A stretch of DNA of 47,643 bases, taken from assembly GCA_937914775.1 (NCBI GenBank), contig CALDNB010000023.1:1-47643 (forward strand), read 5' to 3'. Both the position numbers and the translations under genes were made by a program. Origin of the DNA: an uncultured Clostridia bacterium (GTDB lineage Bacteria > Bacillota > Clostridia > Monoglobales > Firm-18). Below are positions 22,108-30,471 of this stretch, one piece after another. How positions within the stretch are numbered: position 1 is the stretch's first letter; every line of letters begins with the position of its first letter. The notes beneath the pieces are model-generated. The model was not told the origin of the DNA and searched no databases. It worked only from the letters and a program-made list of their open reading frames with translations.

Positions 22108-23428
22108 CGTTAAAATAAGCGAAGTTATTGCTCCTGCATTTTTCGATTTACACCGTGACATAAAAGAAAACGGTCACACACATTATTTTATAAAAGGCGG
22201 ACGAGGCAGCACAAAGTCAAGTTTTGTGTCAATCGAGATTATAACAGGCATTATGAAAAGTCCCAATGCCTCTGCCATTGCATTTCGTAAAGTTGGAAAA
22301 GACGTTAAAGATTCAGTCTTTACACAGTTATTATGGGCAATTGACATTTTAGGAGTTGGCCATTTCTGGCAGGTGAAGTTATCCCCCATCCGTCTTATTT
22401 ACACACCAACCGGACAACAGGTATTATTCCGTGGCGTTGATGATGCTGCAAAGTCAAAATCAATCAAGTTACGTACCGGATATTTTAAATACATCTGGTT
22501 TGAAGAGGCTGACCAGTTCGGCGGTATGGAGGAATTACGAAAAATTACACAGTCGTTAATCAGAGGCGGCTCAAACCAAAAGGTATTTTACACATACAAT
22601 CCGCCAAAATCTGTTCAGAACTGGTTAAATACCGAGTGCAACATACAGAGGCCTGACCGTCTTATACATCATTCCATATACAAAGACGTTCCAAAAGAGT
22701 GGCTGGGTGAAGAATTCTTCATCGAAGCAGAAATGCTTAAACAAACAAACGAAGATGCTTACTGTCACGAATATTTAGGAGAAGTTACCGGTACCGGCGG
22801 AGAAGTTTTCAAAAATGTTGTTTTAAGAGAGATTTCACAGGAGGAAATAAACGGTCTGGGCAACATTTACAGAGGTCTGGACTTCGGATTTTCTGTTGAC
22901 CCCTGTGCTTACATTTGTTGCTGCTTACACAACCGTAAGTTATACATTTTTAACGAAATATACAAAGTGGGAATGGGCTACAACGAATTATACGAGGAAA
23001 TCTCAAAAGAGAACATTCACAACGGTCTTATATATGCCGACAGTGCAGAGCCGAGAAGCATACACGAGTTATGCATAAGAGGTCTTAAGGTATCAGGTGC
23101 GAGAAAGTACCAGGGCAGTGTTGACCACGGTATTACACGGTTAACAGAGGACCTGACAGAAATTATTATTGATAACGTAAAATGCCCGAACTGTGCAAGA
23201 GAGTTTACTCAATACGAGTTGGAAAAGGACAAAGACGATAATTTCAAGGCATTATTCCCCGACAAGAACAACCACACTATTGATGCAGTCCGTTACGCCC
23301 TATCCAACACTGAATTATTTACAAGAAAACGGGGTACGCCTGCAAAGAGGAAGCCTGATTTTGATTTCCAGAAAGAAAAGCGGTCAATTGCCGCATCATA
23401 CGATGTTAATGATTTTTTTGGGAGGTAA
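22097..23428 (+). CDS. terL: Terminase large subunit, PBSX/XtmB type
   Basis: A 443-residue packaging ATPase and nuclease. The P-loop GGRGSTKSS lies at about 34-42 and Walker B IWFEEAD at about 133-139. The nuclease domain starts near RGLDFGFSVDP (about 259-269), with the later acidic positions IYADSAEP and DAVRYAL. It pumps phage DNA into the prohead and cuts concatemers. ATG 22097 (or 22100) is used, with GAGGT upstream inside the small subunit gene; the two genes overlap. Confidence 0.95.
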   Translation: MMYSVKISEVIAPAFFDLHRDIKENGHTHYFIKGGRGSTKSSFVSIEIITGIMKSPNASAIAFRKVGKDVKDSVFTQLLWAIDILGVGHFWQVKLSPIRLIYTPTGQQVLFRGVDDAAKSKSIKLRTGYFKYIWFEEADQFGGMEELRKITQSLIRGGSNQKVFYTYNPPKSVQNWLNTECNIQRPDRLIHHSIYKDVPKEWLGEEFFIEAEMLKQTNEDAYCHEYLGEVTGTGGEVFKNVVLREISQEEINGLGNIYRGLDFGFSVDPCAYICCCLHNRKLYIFNEIYKVGMGYNELYEEISKENIHNGLIYADSAEPRSIHELCIRGLKVSGARKYQGSVDHGITRLTEDLTEIIIDNVKCPNCAREFTQYELEKDKDDNFKALFPDKNNHTIDAVRYALSNTELFTRKRGTPAKRKPDFDFQKEKRSIAASYDVNDFFGR

Positions 23429-23431
23429 ATT

Positions 23432-23689
23432 ATGATTTACATTATTGTTTTTTTAGTCTGTTTAGTTATTGGACTGCTTTGTGCATTTATTTTAGGTGCC
23501 GAGATTTACAGGCGAGGTTTTAACGAGGGTGCAGGAAAGGCAGTACCTGAAGTTGTAAAGCCAATAAAGAAAAAGGCAGTTCACAAAGACGAAGAGATAC
23601 AAAAAGCATTAAAAGAACGTGCAGAGGGATTTGAAAACATTATGAACTATGCCAACAGGCATCAGGACAATTTTGGAGGTAGAAAATAA
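23432..23689 (+). CDS. Single-pass membrane protein between terminase and portal
   Basis: An 85-residue protein: residues 1-24 form a hydrophobic helix (IIVFLVCLVIGLLCAFILGA) and the rest is charged and helical. TTGGGAGG precedes the start, and the stop overlaps the portal ATG. It could be a spanin-like, head-membrane or packaging accessory protein. No family is recognised. Confidence 0.65.
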   Translation: MIYIIVFLVCLVIGLLCAFILGAEIYRRGFNEGAGKAVPEVVKPIKKKAVHKDEEIQKALKERAEGFENIMNYANRHQDNFGGRK

Positions 23690-25503
23690 TGTCAGAAAGC
23701 AAGTCAGTATTTGACCAATACCAGCGAGGCGTTGAATACAAGCAAAGAATTGGCTATTATTCAGACGTTGACGAAAATTACAGGTATTTCCAGGGCGACC
23801 AATGGCACGGCGTTGATTCAAAAGGTTTACCTAAGCCAATATTTAACGTTATCAAGCCCATTATCAACTATAAAGTTTCAAACATAAAATCCACAGATGC
23901 AAAGATAGTTTACAAGTGCAACAACACTTTATCAGAAGACTTACAAATGCTTACTGAAGTTGCAGACAAATTAACTGCTTATGCCGGGCAGTTATACGAA
24001 AAGTTGAAGATGGACAACCTTTCAGAACGAATTTTAAAAGAGTCCGCCATTGTCGGCAACGGATTTACATATTTTTACTATGACAAAGGCACAAAGGAAG
24101 TAAAAGCAGAAGCCATTGACAGTACAAACGTTTATCCAGGAAACGTTAACCTATCATCAATACAGGACCAGGAAAGCGTTATTATATCATTCCGAAGAAG
24201 TGTTGAATCAGTTAAAGCAGAAGCAAAGGCCGCAGGAATAAAAGACGTTGATTTTATTACCGGTGACACTGACAACCAGGAATTAGCAGGTGACAAAGCA
24301 AAAATCGAAGTTGATGACAACGATATGTGCATTGTCTTACTTAAGTTCTGGCGAGACCGAGAGACAGGCACAATTTGGTTTAGAAAATCAATAAAGGATT
24401 ACGACATTATTAAGCCGACAAATCTTTTTATGCAGTATTATCCTATTGCAATGATGACATGGGAAAATCAGAAAAACTGTTTCTTCGGTGTATCGGATGT
24501 TGGAACTTTAATTCCCAATCAGGATTACATCAACACCATTGCTGCAATGATTATGAGTTCGACTACATTTACGGCATTTCCAAAGATGGTTTATGACGAA
24601 AATTTAGTTGACAATCCATCAAACAGAGTAGGCGAAGCAATTGCAGTTAACGGCGGTAATCAGGCAATAAAAAATATTATTGACTACATTACTCCGGGAC
24701 AGATTTCTTCCGATGCCTTTAACATGTTAAGTACTACCATCGTTCAGACCAAAGAGTTAAACGGTGCAAATGACGGTGCATTAGGAAACATCAATCCCGA
24801 ATCGGCATCAGGAAAGTCTATTATAGCAGTTGCAGAGCAGTCTGCAATACCTCTTGAGTCAATCAAGCAGCGTTATTACAACTATTTAGAAGACGTGGCT
24901 TTAATCTGGGCCGATATGTGGAGAGTTTATACTGATGACGGAAAAACAATTTCTATTCCCGGTGAAGACGGAAACGTTGAAAATTACAAGATTGTTGCCG
25001 ATACCTTCAACAAGTTAATGTTATCTGTAAAAATAGACATCGGTGCTACAAGCAGATACAGTGAGTTGGCAGTTATGCAGACACTTGATAACTTATTATT
25101 CAATCAATTTATCCCCTTTGACTGGTGGGTAGAATTACAGCCCGACAGTTCAGGGTTACCGAAAGCGAAGTTACTGGAATTTATTAAAAAGCAACAGCAA
25201 CAGTCTGTTCCGCAACAACCGGGATTTGACATTGATGGATTTTTAGCATCACTTCCCGAAGAAACACGGCAACAGGCAATTAAAAACCCGCAATTACTTG
25301 AGCAGTTGATTGCAGAGCAGATGGGCGCAGTTCCGTCACAGCAGTCTGCAGTTCAGGATGCAGGGCTACAACCACAACAACAACCTGACGTTGATATAGA
25401 TTCATTGCTCGACAATCTTCCCCCTGAAAAGCAAAAAGAATTTTTAGAAAATCCTGAAATGCTTGAGCAATTTATCGCACAACAAATGGGTGTTGAAAAG
25501 TAA
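23689..25503 (+). CDS. Portal protein
   Basis: A 604-residue protein beginning with a typical portal N-terminus (NYRYFQGDQWHG, KPIFNVIKPIINYKVSN). It resembles the larger P22-like portals. The C-terminal 100 residues are Gln/Pro-rich with two related segments ending LLEQLIAEQMG and LEQFIAQQMG. The dodecameric ring is the DNA entry and exit channel and binds terminase and connector. It follows the terminase region directly, as in most tailed phages. Confidence 0.9.
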   Translation: MSESKSVFDQYQRGVEYKQRIGYYSDVDENYRYFQGDQWHGVDSKGLPKPIFNVIKPIINYKVSNIKSTDAKIVYKCNNTLSEDLQMLTEVADKLTAYAGQLYEKLKMDNLSERILKESAIVGNGFTYFYYDKGTKEVKAEAIDSTNVYPGNVNLSSIQDQESVIISFRRSVESVKAEAKAAGIKDVDFITGDTDNQELAGDKAKIEVDDNDMCIVLLKFWRDRETGTIWFRKSIKDYDIIKPTNLFMQYYPIAMMTWENQKNCFFGVSDVGTLIPNQDYINTIAAMIMSSTTFTAFPKMVYDENLVDNPSNRVGEAIAVNGGNQAIKNIIDYITPGQISSDAFNMLSTTIVQTKELNGANDGALGNINPESASGKSIIAVAEQSAIPLESIKQRYYNYLEDVALIWADMWRVYTDDGKTISIPGEDGNVENYKIVADTFNKLMLSVKIDIGATSRYSELAVMQTLDNLLFNQFIPFDWWVELQPDSSGLPKAKLLEFIKKQQQQSVPQQPGFDIDGFLASLPEETRQQAIKNPQLLEQLIAEQMGAVPSQQSAVQDAGLQPQQQPDVDIDSLLDNLPPEKQKEFLENPEMLEQFIAQQMGVEK

Positions 25504-25622
25504 TTTTACAGGTTTTTAATAAAACCCGGTGTTGGTCGTTATGACCTGTCGTTGACTTCTTGCGACACAAAAGAATCAGACGGATTTTACAGTCGTACGG
25601 ACTTAAAACGGAGGTACATACA
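25504..25622 (+). ncRNA. Structured leader before the scaffold and capsid genes
   Basis: This 119-nt gap contains three closely spaced helices, GGTC/GACC, TGTCG/CGACA and AGTC/GACT, all built on a GTC/GAC theme, and ends in ACGGAGGT before the scaffold start. It is long for this tightly packed operon. It may be a translational control element or mRNA processing site for scaffold and capsid. I recall similar leaders in Firmicute phages but no named family. Confidence 0.45.
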
Positions 25623-26447
25623 ATGGATATGGAAAAAACTAATGTTCTTGAAGAAAACGGTGGACAGTCCGGAAGTCCTGAAGTTAAACAAGAGCAGCAA
25701 GAAAACGGATTTTCACGTGAGCAGGTTAACGAAATCGTACAAAAACGCACAGCGCGATATGCTGAAAAGAACTCCAAGTTAGTACAGGAGTTGGAAAGTG
25801 CGAAAGTCAATTCCCAGAAATACGAGCAATTCGACAAGTTGTTCAGGGAGGCCGGTGCGGTTACTCCACAGCAACAGGCGGATTTATTATCAAACGTATT
25901 AGGGCTTGATTCTGACTCTGTATTATCACGATTAAGTGATAATGATGAAAAATCCGTGTCAAAAGGTGATGCATTCGCAACAGCGCAGATGTTTTTAAAA
26001 TCTGCAGACGATTTTGACATTGTAGATGAATTTGAACGTCTTAACGCAAAGCGAAAGAGCGCTCCTTCGTCCTTTACTGAAGCGGATATGGTAATGCTAT
26101 CCCAGTTAGAGGACAGATATGTGTCAATTAAGTATGCAGAAGACAGTGCCGCAGCAGAAAGCATCTGCAAACAAAACGGTGTTGATTTTAAAGCGCTTAT
26201 TAACGACACAGACTTTGCGGATTTTGCAAAGGATTTAAATTTACCGATTTCAAAAGCAGTTGCCAAGTGGATTAAAGTTAGCGGTGCCAAAAGCGGTGCA
26301 CATATTCCTGTATCAACAGGAAGTGCAAAGGACACCGGCGGCAACATGCAAAAGGATTATTATTCCAGAGATGAAGTCGCAAAAATGTCTCCTGAAGAAA
26401 TCCGCAAAAATTTGGATATTATTCACAAAAGCCAGTCTAAATGGTAG
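25623..26447 (+). CDS. Scaffold-like capsid assembly protein
   Basis: A 274-residue, charged, mostly helical protein between portal and capsid. It has a Glu/Gln-rich N-terminus and a coiled-coil stretch (FSREQVNEIVQKRTARYAEK). The C-terminal basic helix (RDEVAKMSPEEIRKNLDII) is the usual capsid-binding end of scaffolds. It shapes the prohead and is then removed. ATG 25623 follows ACGGAGGT. The assignment depends on position and composition. Confidence 0.8.
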   Translation: MDMEKTNVLEENGGQSGSPEVKQEQQENGFSREQVNEIVQKRTARYAEKNSKLVQELESAKVNSQKYEQFDKLFREAGAVTPQQQADLLSNVLGLDSDSVLSRLSDNDEKSVSKGDAFATAQMFLKSADDFDIVDEFERLNAKRKSAPSSFTEADMVMLSQLEDRYVSIKYAEDSAAAESICKQNGVDFKALINDTDFADFAKDLNLPISKAVAKWIKVSGAKSGAHIPVSTGSAKDTGGNMQKDYYSRDEVAKMSPEEIRKNLDIIHKSQSKW

Positions 26448-26470
26448 AAACTGTAAAAAAGGAGAGTATT

Positions 26471-27319
26471 ATGAGTTACAAAAATTTTATTCCTACGCTT
26501 TGGAGCGAGGAAATTTTAAAAGAACGTGACGAAGTTTTAGTTGCAGGTAAAATCTGTAACAGAGACTACGAGGGCCTTGTTAAACAAAAAGGCGACAAAG
26601 TTAAAATTTTAGGTGTAGGCAGACCTACAATCAATGATTATGATGACGAAATAGGTCTTGGTGCTTTTGAAAGATTGCCTGACCAGTCAACAATGCTTGA
26701 AATCACCGAACAGAAAGCATTCCACTTTTACGTTGGTGACATCGACAAACGTCAGAGCATTGGTGATTTGATGTCTGCAGAAAAGAAAGAAGCATCTGCT
26801 GCTCTTGCAGAAGTTGCTGACAGTTTTATTTACAATAAAATTGCCAAAGAAGCAGGTATTGCAAAGTCAGTTGCATCTTTAACTGCATCAAACGTAATGT
26901 CAACAATTAGCGGTGCTTTAACAGATTTATGGAAAAACGGTGTGCCCAGAAACGAAAAGATTTATCTTGAAGTTTCACCCAACTTTGTTGAAAAGTTGAT
27001 GTTAGCAAACGTTTTAGTTAACACAGACAACTCAAAAATCATTACAAGCGGTGCTGTTGGTACTCTTAAGGTATTTAACATTGAAGTTCACATGTCAACT
27101 AACCTTAAGAACACTGCGGCTGACGGTGATTACTGTGTTGCAAGAACTAAGAAAGCCGTTACTTTTGCCGATGCTTTAACAGAAATCAAAGCATACGAGC
27201 CGGATAACTTCTTTGGTGAAGCAATCAAAGGTTTACAGGTTTACGGTGCAAAAGTTATCAGACCTAAAGAATGCGCTATTATCAAAGTTAAAGCATACGG
27301 CGCAGAAAACAACATATAA
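26471..27319 (+). CDS. Major capsid protein
   Basis: A 282-residue protein with sequence typical of HK97-fold capsids of this phage group: NFIPTLWSEEIL, VNRDYEG-type segment CNRDYEGLVKQKGDKVKI, then GRPTINDYDDE and AFHFYVGDIDKRQS. ATG 26471 follows AAAGGAGAG; an in-frame upstream extension to 26441 overlaps the scaffold and has no ribosome site. It forms the shell. Confidence 0.9.
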   Translation: MSYKNFIPTLWSEEILKERDEVLVAGKICNRDYEGLVKQKGDKVKILGVGRPTINDYDDEIGLGAFERLPDQSTMLEITEQKAFHFYVGDIDKRQSIGDLMSAEKKEASAALAEVADSFIYNKIAKEAGIAKSVASLTASNVMSTISGALTDLWKNGVPRNEKIYLEVSPNFVEKLMLANVLVNTDNSKIITSGAVGTLKVFNIEVHMSTNLKNTAADGDYCVARTKKAVTFADALTEIKAYEPDNFFGEAIKGLQVYGAKVIRPKECAIIKVKAYGAENNI

Positions 27320-27333
27320 GGAGGTAAGATATA

Positions 27334-27687
27334 ATGGCTGCTACTAACATTGTTATTACAAAATTAGTCAGAAACGAGGCAGATGTAATTCCTGCAACTG
27401 CGGCGGTTAATGCTACAGACGGTGCAATGCTTGATTTAAACGGCATTGTTGATGAAAAACTGCTTATCTTAATTGAAAATGCAGGCAGTGCCGCAAAAGT
27501 TGCAACAATCAAAGCCGGCAACGGCATCCAGGGCGTACACGACCTTGAAATAAGTGTCGAAGCAGGTAAAACTGTTGGCATTGTTATTGAATCAATGAAA
27601 TTCAAAAACGTGTCCGGAGAAAACATGGGCAAGGTTATCATTCTTGGTGCTTCAACTGACATCAAGATTGCTGCCGTACAGTTATAA
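27334..27687 (+). CDS. Head decoration-type protein
   Basis: A 117-residue, beta-rich protein just after the capsid gene (MAATNIVITKLVRNEADVIP, then AGKTVGIVIESMKFKNVSGE). Size, composition and position fit a capsid decoration or stabilising protein. A terminator follows, so it is transcribed at the high level of the capsid gene. GGAGGTAAG precedes the start. Confidence 0.72.
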   Translation: MAATNIVITKLVRNEADVIPATAAVNATDGAMLDLNGIVDEKLLILIENAGSAAKVATIKAGNGIQGVHDLEISVEAGKTVGIVIESMKFKNVSGENMGKVIILGASTDIKIAAVQL

Positions 27688-27701
27688 TTACATTTAAACT
27701 C

Positions 27702-27737
27702 AAAAAGGAGTTGGGGTGTTGGCTCCAACTCTTTTTT
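27702..27737 (+). terminator. Internal late-operon terminator
   Basis: GAGTTGG (27708-27714) pairs with CCAACTC (27725-27731), followed by TTTTTT. It lies between decoration and connector genes and probably works partially, reducing downstream expression. Confidence 0.8.
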
Positions 27738-27751
27738 CTTAGGAGGTAAAA

Positions 27752-28363
27752 ATGACATACAAAGAAAGTTTAGAAATTGCCTTTCGTTATGCCGACAGTA
27801 CGGAAAGTGATTTTGATTACAAAGAAATGTTTTACACCCTTGCCGATGAAGCGCAGAAGTTAATCGCAATTTACGGAAGACACATTTTAAGGACTATTGA
27901 AATTGTGCCGTTCCCGGAGGATGGTTTTGTTACGGTTTCTGCAGGCGGCAACGTTTCAAACGTTCCCTGCTCTGATTTCGGGAAAGAGGTTAAAATCCAG
28001 ATGCCAGATGATTTTCACGCCTTATCTCCCCAAGGGATTGTATATGCAGATGACTACACGTTACCTGTTGACTACAAATTTGTTGGTGAAACGGTGCTTT
28101 CCATCGTTCCTGATGACAAGTACACAGTAAATTACTATGCTTTACCGAAAACCATCAACGAAAACACTTCTGACGACTACGTTTACGAAGTGGATTCCGA
28201 CACACACAATGCCATTCCTTACTACATAGCATACCGTCTGGTGGGGACTGACGACATTACCTTATACCAGGCATTAAAAAACCAGTGGGATTTATACTTA
28301 TCATTATTTAACGACAGAGCAAAATGTGTAAGAAAACAAATAAGGAATTTTTACGGGAGGTAA
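27752..28363 (+). CDS. Head-tail connector / adaptor protein
   Basis: A 203-residue protein following the decoration gene. The N-terminal helices (TYKESLEIAFRYADS, then EMFYTLADEAQKLIAIYGRH) and a beta-rich middle fit an adaptor that docks under the portal ring, comparable by position to P22 gp4. The direct family match is not certain. AGGAGG precedes the start. Confidence 0.72.
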   Translation: MTYKESLEIAFRYADSTESDFDYKEMFYTLADEAQKLIAIYGRHILRTIEIVPFPEDGFVTVSAGGNVSNVPCSDFGKEVKIQMPDDFHALSPQGIVYADDYTLPVDYKFVGETVLSIVPDDKYTVNYYALPKTINENTSDDYVYEVDSDTHNAIPYYIAYRLVGTDDITLYQALKNQWDLYLSLFNDRAKCVRKQIRNFYGR

Positions 28364-28368
28364 TTAAT

Positions 28369-30249
28369 GTGGCTATACAATACAAAGAAAAAGCACTTCC
28401 CTCTCCGCAAAAAATCGGTTTTTCCATTGACACGTTTTCAGGCATCAACATAAACGGCACTGCATCAAAAGGGGAATTTGTAAATTGCAAAAATTTATCC
28501 GGTGACAGATATCCTTACGCATCGCCCAGAGCATCGAAGGAAGTTATTGCAGATGGCATTGTGGCGCCGAAGAGGTTATTTTTCGCCGGTGACAACATGG
28601 CGTACATTGCAAACGGTCAGTTATACGTTAATACGGGTGAGGAATTTGAAAGCAAAGGTGTTGTCGGTGAGGTTAAATCCATTGTTGATTTTAATAATGC
28701 TGACGTATTGTTTTATCCGTCAAACTCCAAATACAGTATTAAAGACGGCACCTTATCAGATGTTACAGAGTATTTTGAAACAGGTCTGTTGGAAACTGGG
28801 AGATATGATAACAGGTACTTCGCTGATTATTATGACATTGAAAATGCTCCAAAGAAGAAAGATATTGAAGGCCACGCAATTTATTTAAAAGTTAACGGCT
28901 CAAGGGTTTTAAATCTTCCGCCATTGGAAAATGAGGACGGCACTCCAAAACTGGACGATGACGGAAATCCTTTGTATGGTTCTGTAACATTTAATGCTAC
29001 TGAAATTCCTGAAAAACTTATTGCAAATGGTGTTTACAAAAATGATCGTCTATATTTAAATCTGATAGTTTATCCTCTTAAAAATACGGGTGCAAGTGCA
29101 GGAAAGGCAAAACTATGCAATTTTGGCGAAGAAATATCATTTCCTTATGCTTCAATGATTATGGCGGATATCGTTATTTTTCATTACGGAATGATACCAC
29201 CGGACTATAGCAAATGCAAAAAGGAAGTTAACGCTCTATTAAATAACAAAGATTTTAAAGTATGGCTTACTGCAAGTACATATCCTGCACCTAACTCCAG
29301 ACCACACATTGATTACGCCTGTATGGACAACAACAGAGTAGTTGCGGTGCACAAAAACAGTTTTTATGCATCATCCTTAGGTGATTATACAAAGTGGACT
29401 GATTTTGTTGATGCAGAGGGTAATCCAAAAGCAACGGGCTCTTATGCAGAAGAATTAAACACTCCGGGCGACTTTAATTCCATTACCAAATACAACACTT
29501 CAGTTATTCTTACCAAAAACGATATTGTTTACGTCTGTTACGGAAACAAGCCACCATACAGAATAAACGAGGTTTGCAAGACCGGGTGTATTGACGGACG
29601 TACCATTGCGGAAGTTGATTCGTACCTTTACTGGCTTGGCCGTGACGGTATATACCGTTTCGGAGGCGGCAGTCCCCGTCTTATTTCACATAAAATCGGC
29701 GGTGATTTTGTTTCAGGCGTTGCAGTTGCAAATGGTCTTAAATATTACTGTTGTCTTTACGATGGTAAGTCCTACAAGATGTATGTGTATAACGCTCAAT
29801 ATGATTTCTGGCACATTGAGGACAGTGTTCAGTATGTGGACTTAGTTGCAAAAGACGGTATTGTTTACGGTCTTACTGCAGATGGAGAAATTGTTAAGTT
29901 CGATTCGGGTGACGAGAGGGTTTCCTGGTCATTTACAACTATTGATTTTGATTTCAGCACCGAATATACAAAGAACGTTGCAAAAGTTTACTGCAGATTA
30001 AAATTATACGACCAGGCATACGTTAATTTATACATTCGTTCAAACAAGCAGGACTGGTACAAATTTGCATCGTACAAGGCAGACGGGACAAACGTTTTTC
30101 AGGCAAAAGCAAAGTTAAAAAAATGCGATTATTTCACACTCAGGGTCGAGGGTGTAGGTGATGCGGAAATTATGGACATTTACGCAGATTGTCTTCTGGG
30201 CTCACAAAAGCACAGAAGTTCCGGATTATCGCAATTCAGAAAGGGGTAA
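28369..30249 (+). CDS. Tail hub / nozzle protein, propeller-like
   Basis: A 626-residue protein made of repeated beta segments (VDSYLYWLGRDGIYRFGG, then KIGGDFVSGVAVANGLKYYC, YGLTADGEIVKFDSGD). This resembles the beta-propeller hub or nozzle proteins of podoviruses (P22 gp10, T7 gp12 type), which seal the DNA exit. It starts at GTG 28369, eight bases after GGGAGG. An ATG two bases earlier is out of frame and yields only a short peptide. Confidence 0.75.
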   Translation: MAIQYKEKALPSPQKIGFSIDTFSGININGTASKGEFVNCKNLSGDRYPYASPRASKEVIADGIVAPKRLFFAGDNMAYIANGQLYVNTGEEFESKGVVGEVKSIVDFNNADVLFYPSNSKYSIKDGTLSDVTEYFETGLLETGRYDNRYFADYYDIENAPKKKDIEGHAIYLKVNGSRVLNLPPLENEDGTPKLDDDGNPLYGSVTFNATEIPEKLIANGVYKNDRLYLNLIVYPLKNTGASAGKAKLCNFGEEISFPYASMIMADIVIFHYGMIPPDYSKCKKEVNALLNNKDFKVWLTASTYPAPNSRPHIDYACMDNNRVVAVHKNSFYASSLGDYTKWTDFVDAEGNPKATGSYAEELNTPGDFNSITKYNTSVILTKNDIVYVCYGNKPPYRINEVCKTGCIDGRTIAEVDSYLYWLGRDGIYRFGGGSPRLISHKIGGDFVSGVAVANGLKYYCCLYDGKSYKMYVYNAQYDFWHIEDSVQYVDLVAKDGIVYGLTADGEIVKFDSGDERVSWSFTTIDFDFSTEYTKNVAKVYCRLKLYDQAYVNLYIRSNKQDWYKFASYKADGTNVFQAKAKLKKCDYFTLRVEGVGDAEIMDIYADCLLGSQKHRSSGLSQFRKG

Positions 30250-30255
30250 TGTTAA

Positions 30256-30471
30256 TTGCAGATAGATTCATTAAGATATATGGCCGAACATGCGCAGAAC
30301 GTGGGCGATTTTTTTCGTTTATGCGAAGCCATTGTTGAATTTTTAGACTGTTATGTAAGAGAACTTGACGACACTTTAACAAATTTAGATTCTGACAATG
30401 TTAAGGAGTTGGATTTCTCCCAGACAAGAATTAAAAATTTCCAGGTACAAAGTGAGGTGACCGAAGAATGA
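30256..30471 (+). CDS. Small acidic late protein
   Basis: A 71-residue helical, acidic protein starting at TTG 30256 behind AAAGGGG. It overlaps the fibre gene by four bases (ATGA), so the two are coupled. It may be an assembly chaperone for the fibre. Not recognised. Confidence 0.6.
   Translation: MQIDSLRYMAEHAQNVGDFFRLCEAIVEFLDCYVRELDDTLTNLDSDNVKELDFSQTRIKNFQVQSEVTEE

Noticed and set aside
25472..26347. 291-residue minus-strand open frame opposite the scaffold gene
   Set aside because: It is a shadow of the scaffold coding strand, with no ribosome site and skewed Ser/Leu/Ala composition.
28367..28452. Out-of-frame ATG just before the GTG start of the hub gene (also at 33489)
   Set aside because: It would encode only a short peptide. 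The GTG frame is the long conserved-looking one, and the overlap is probably chance.
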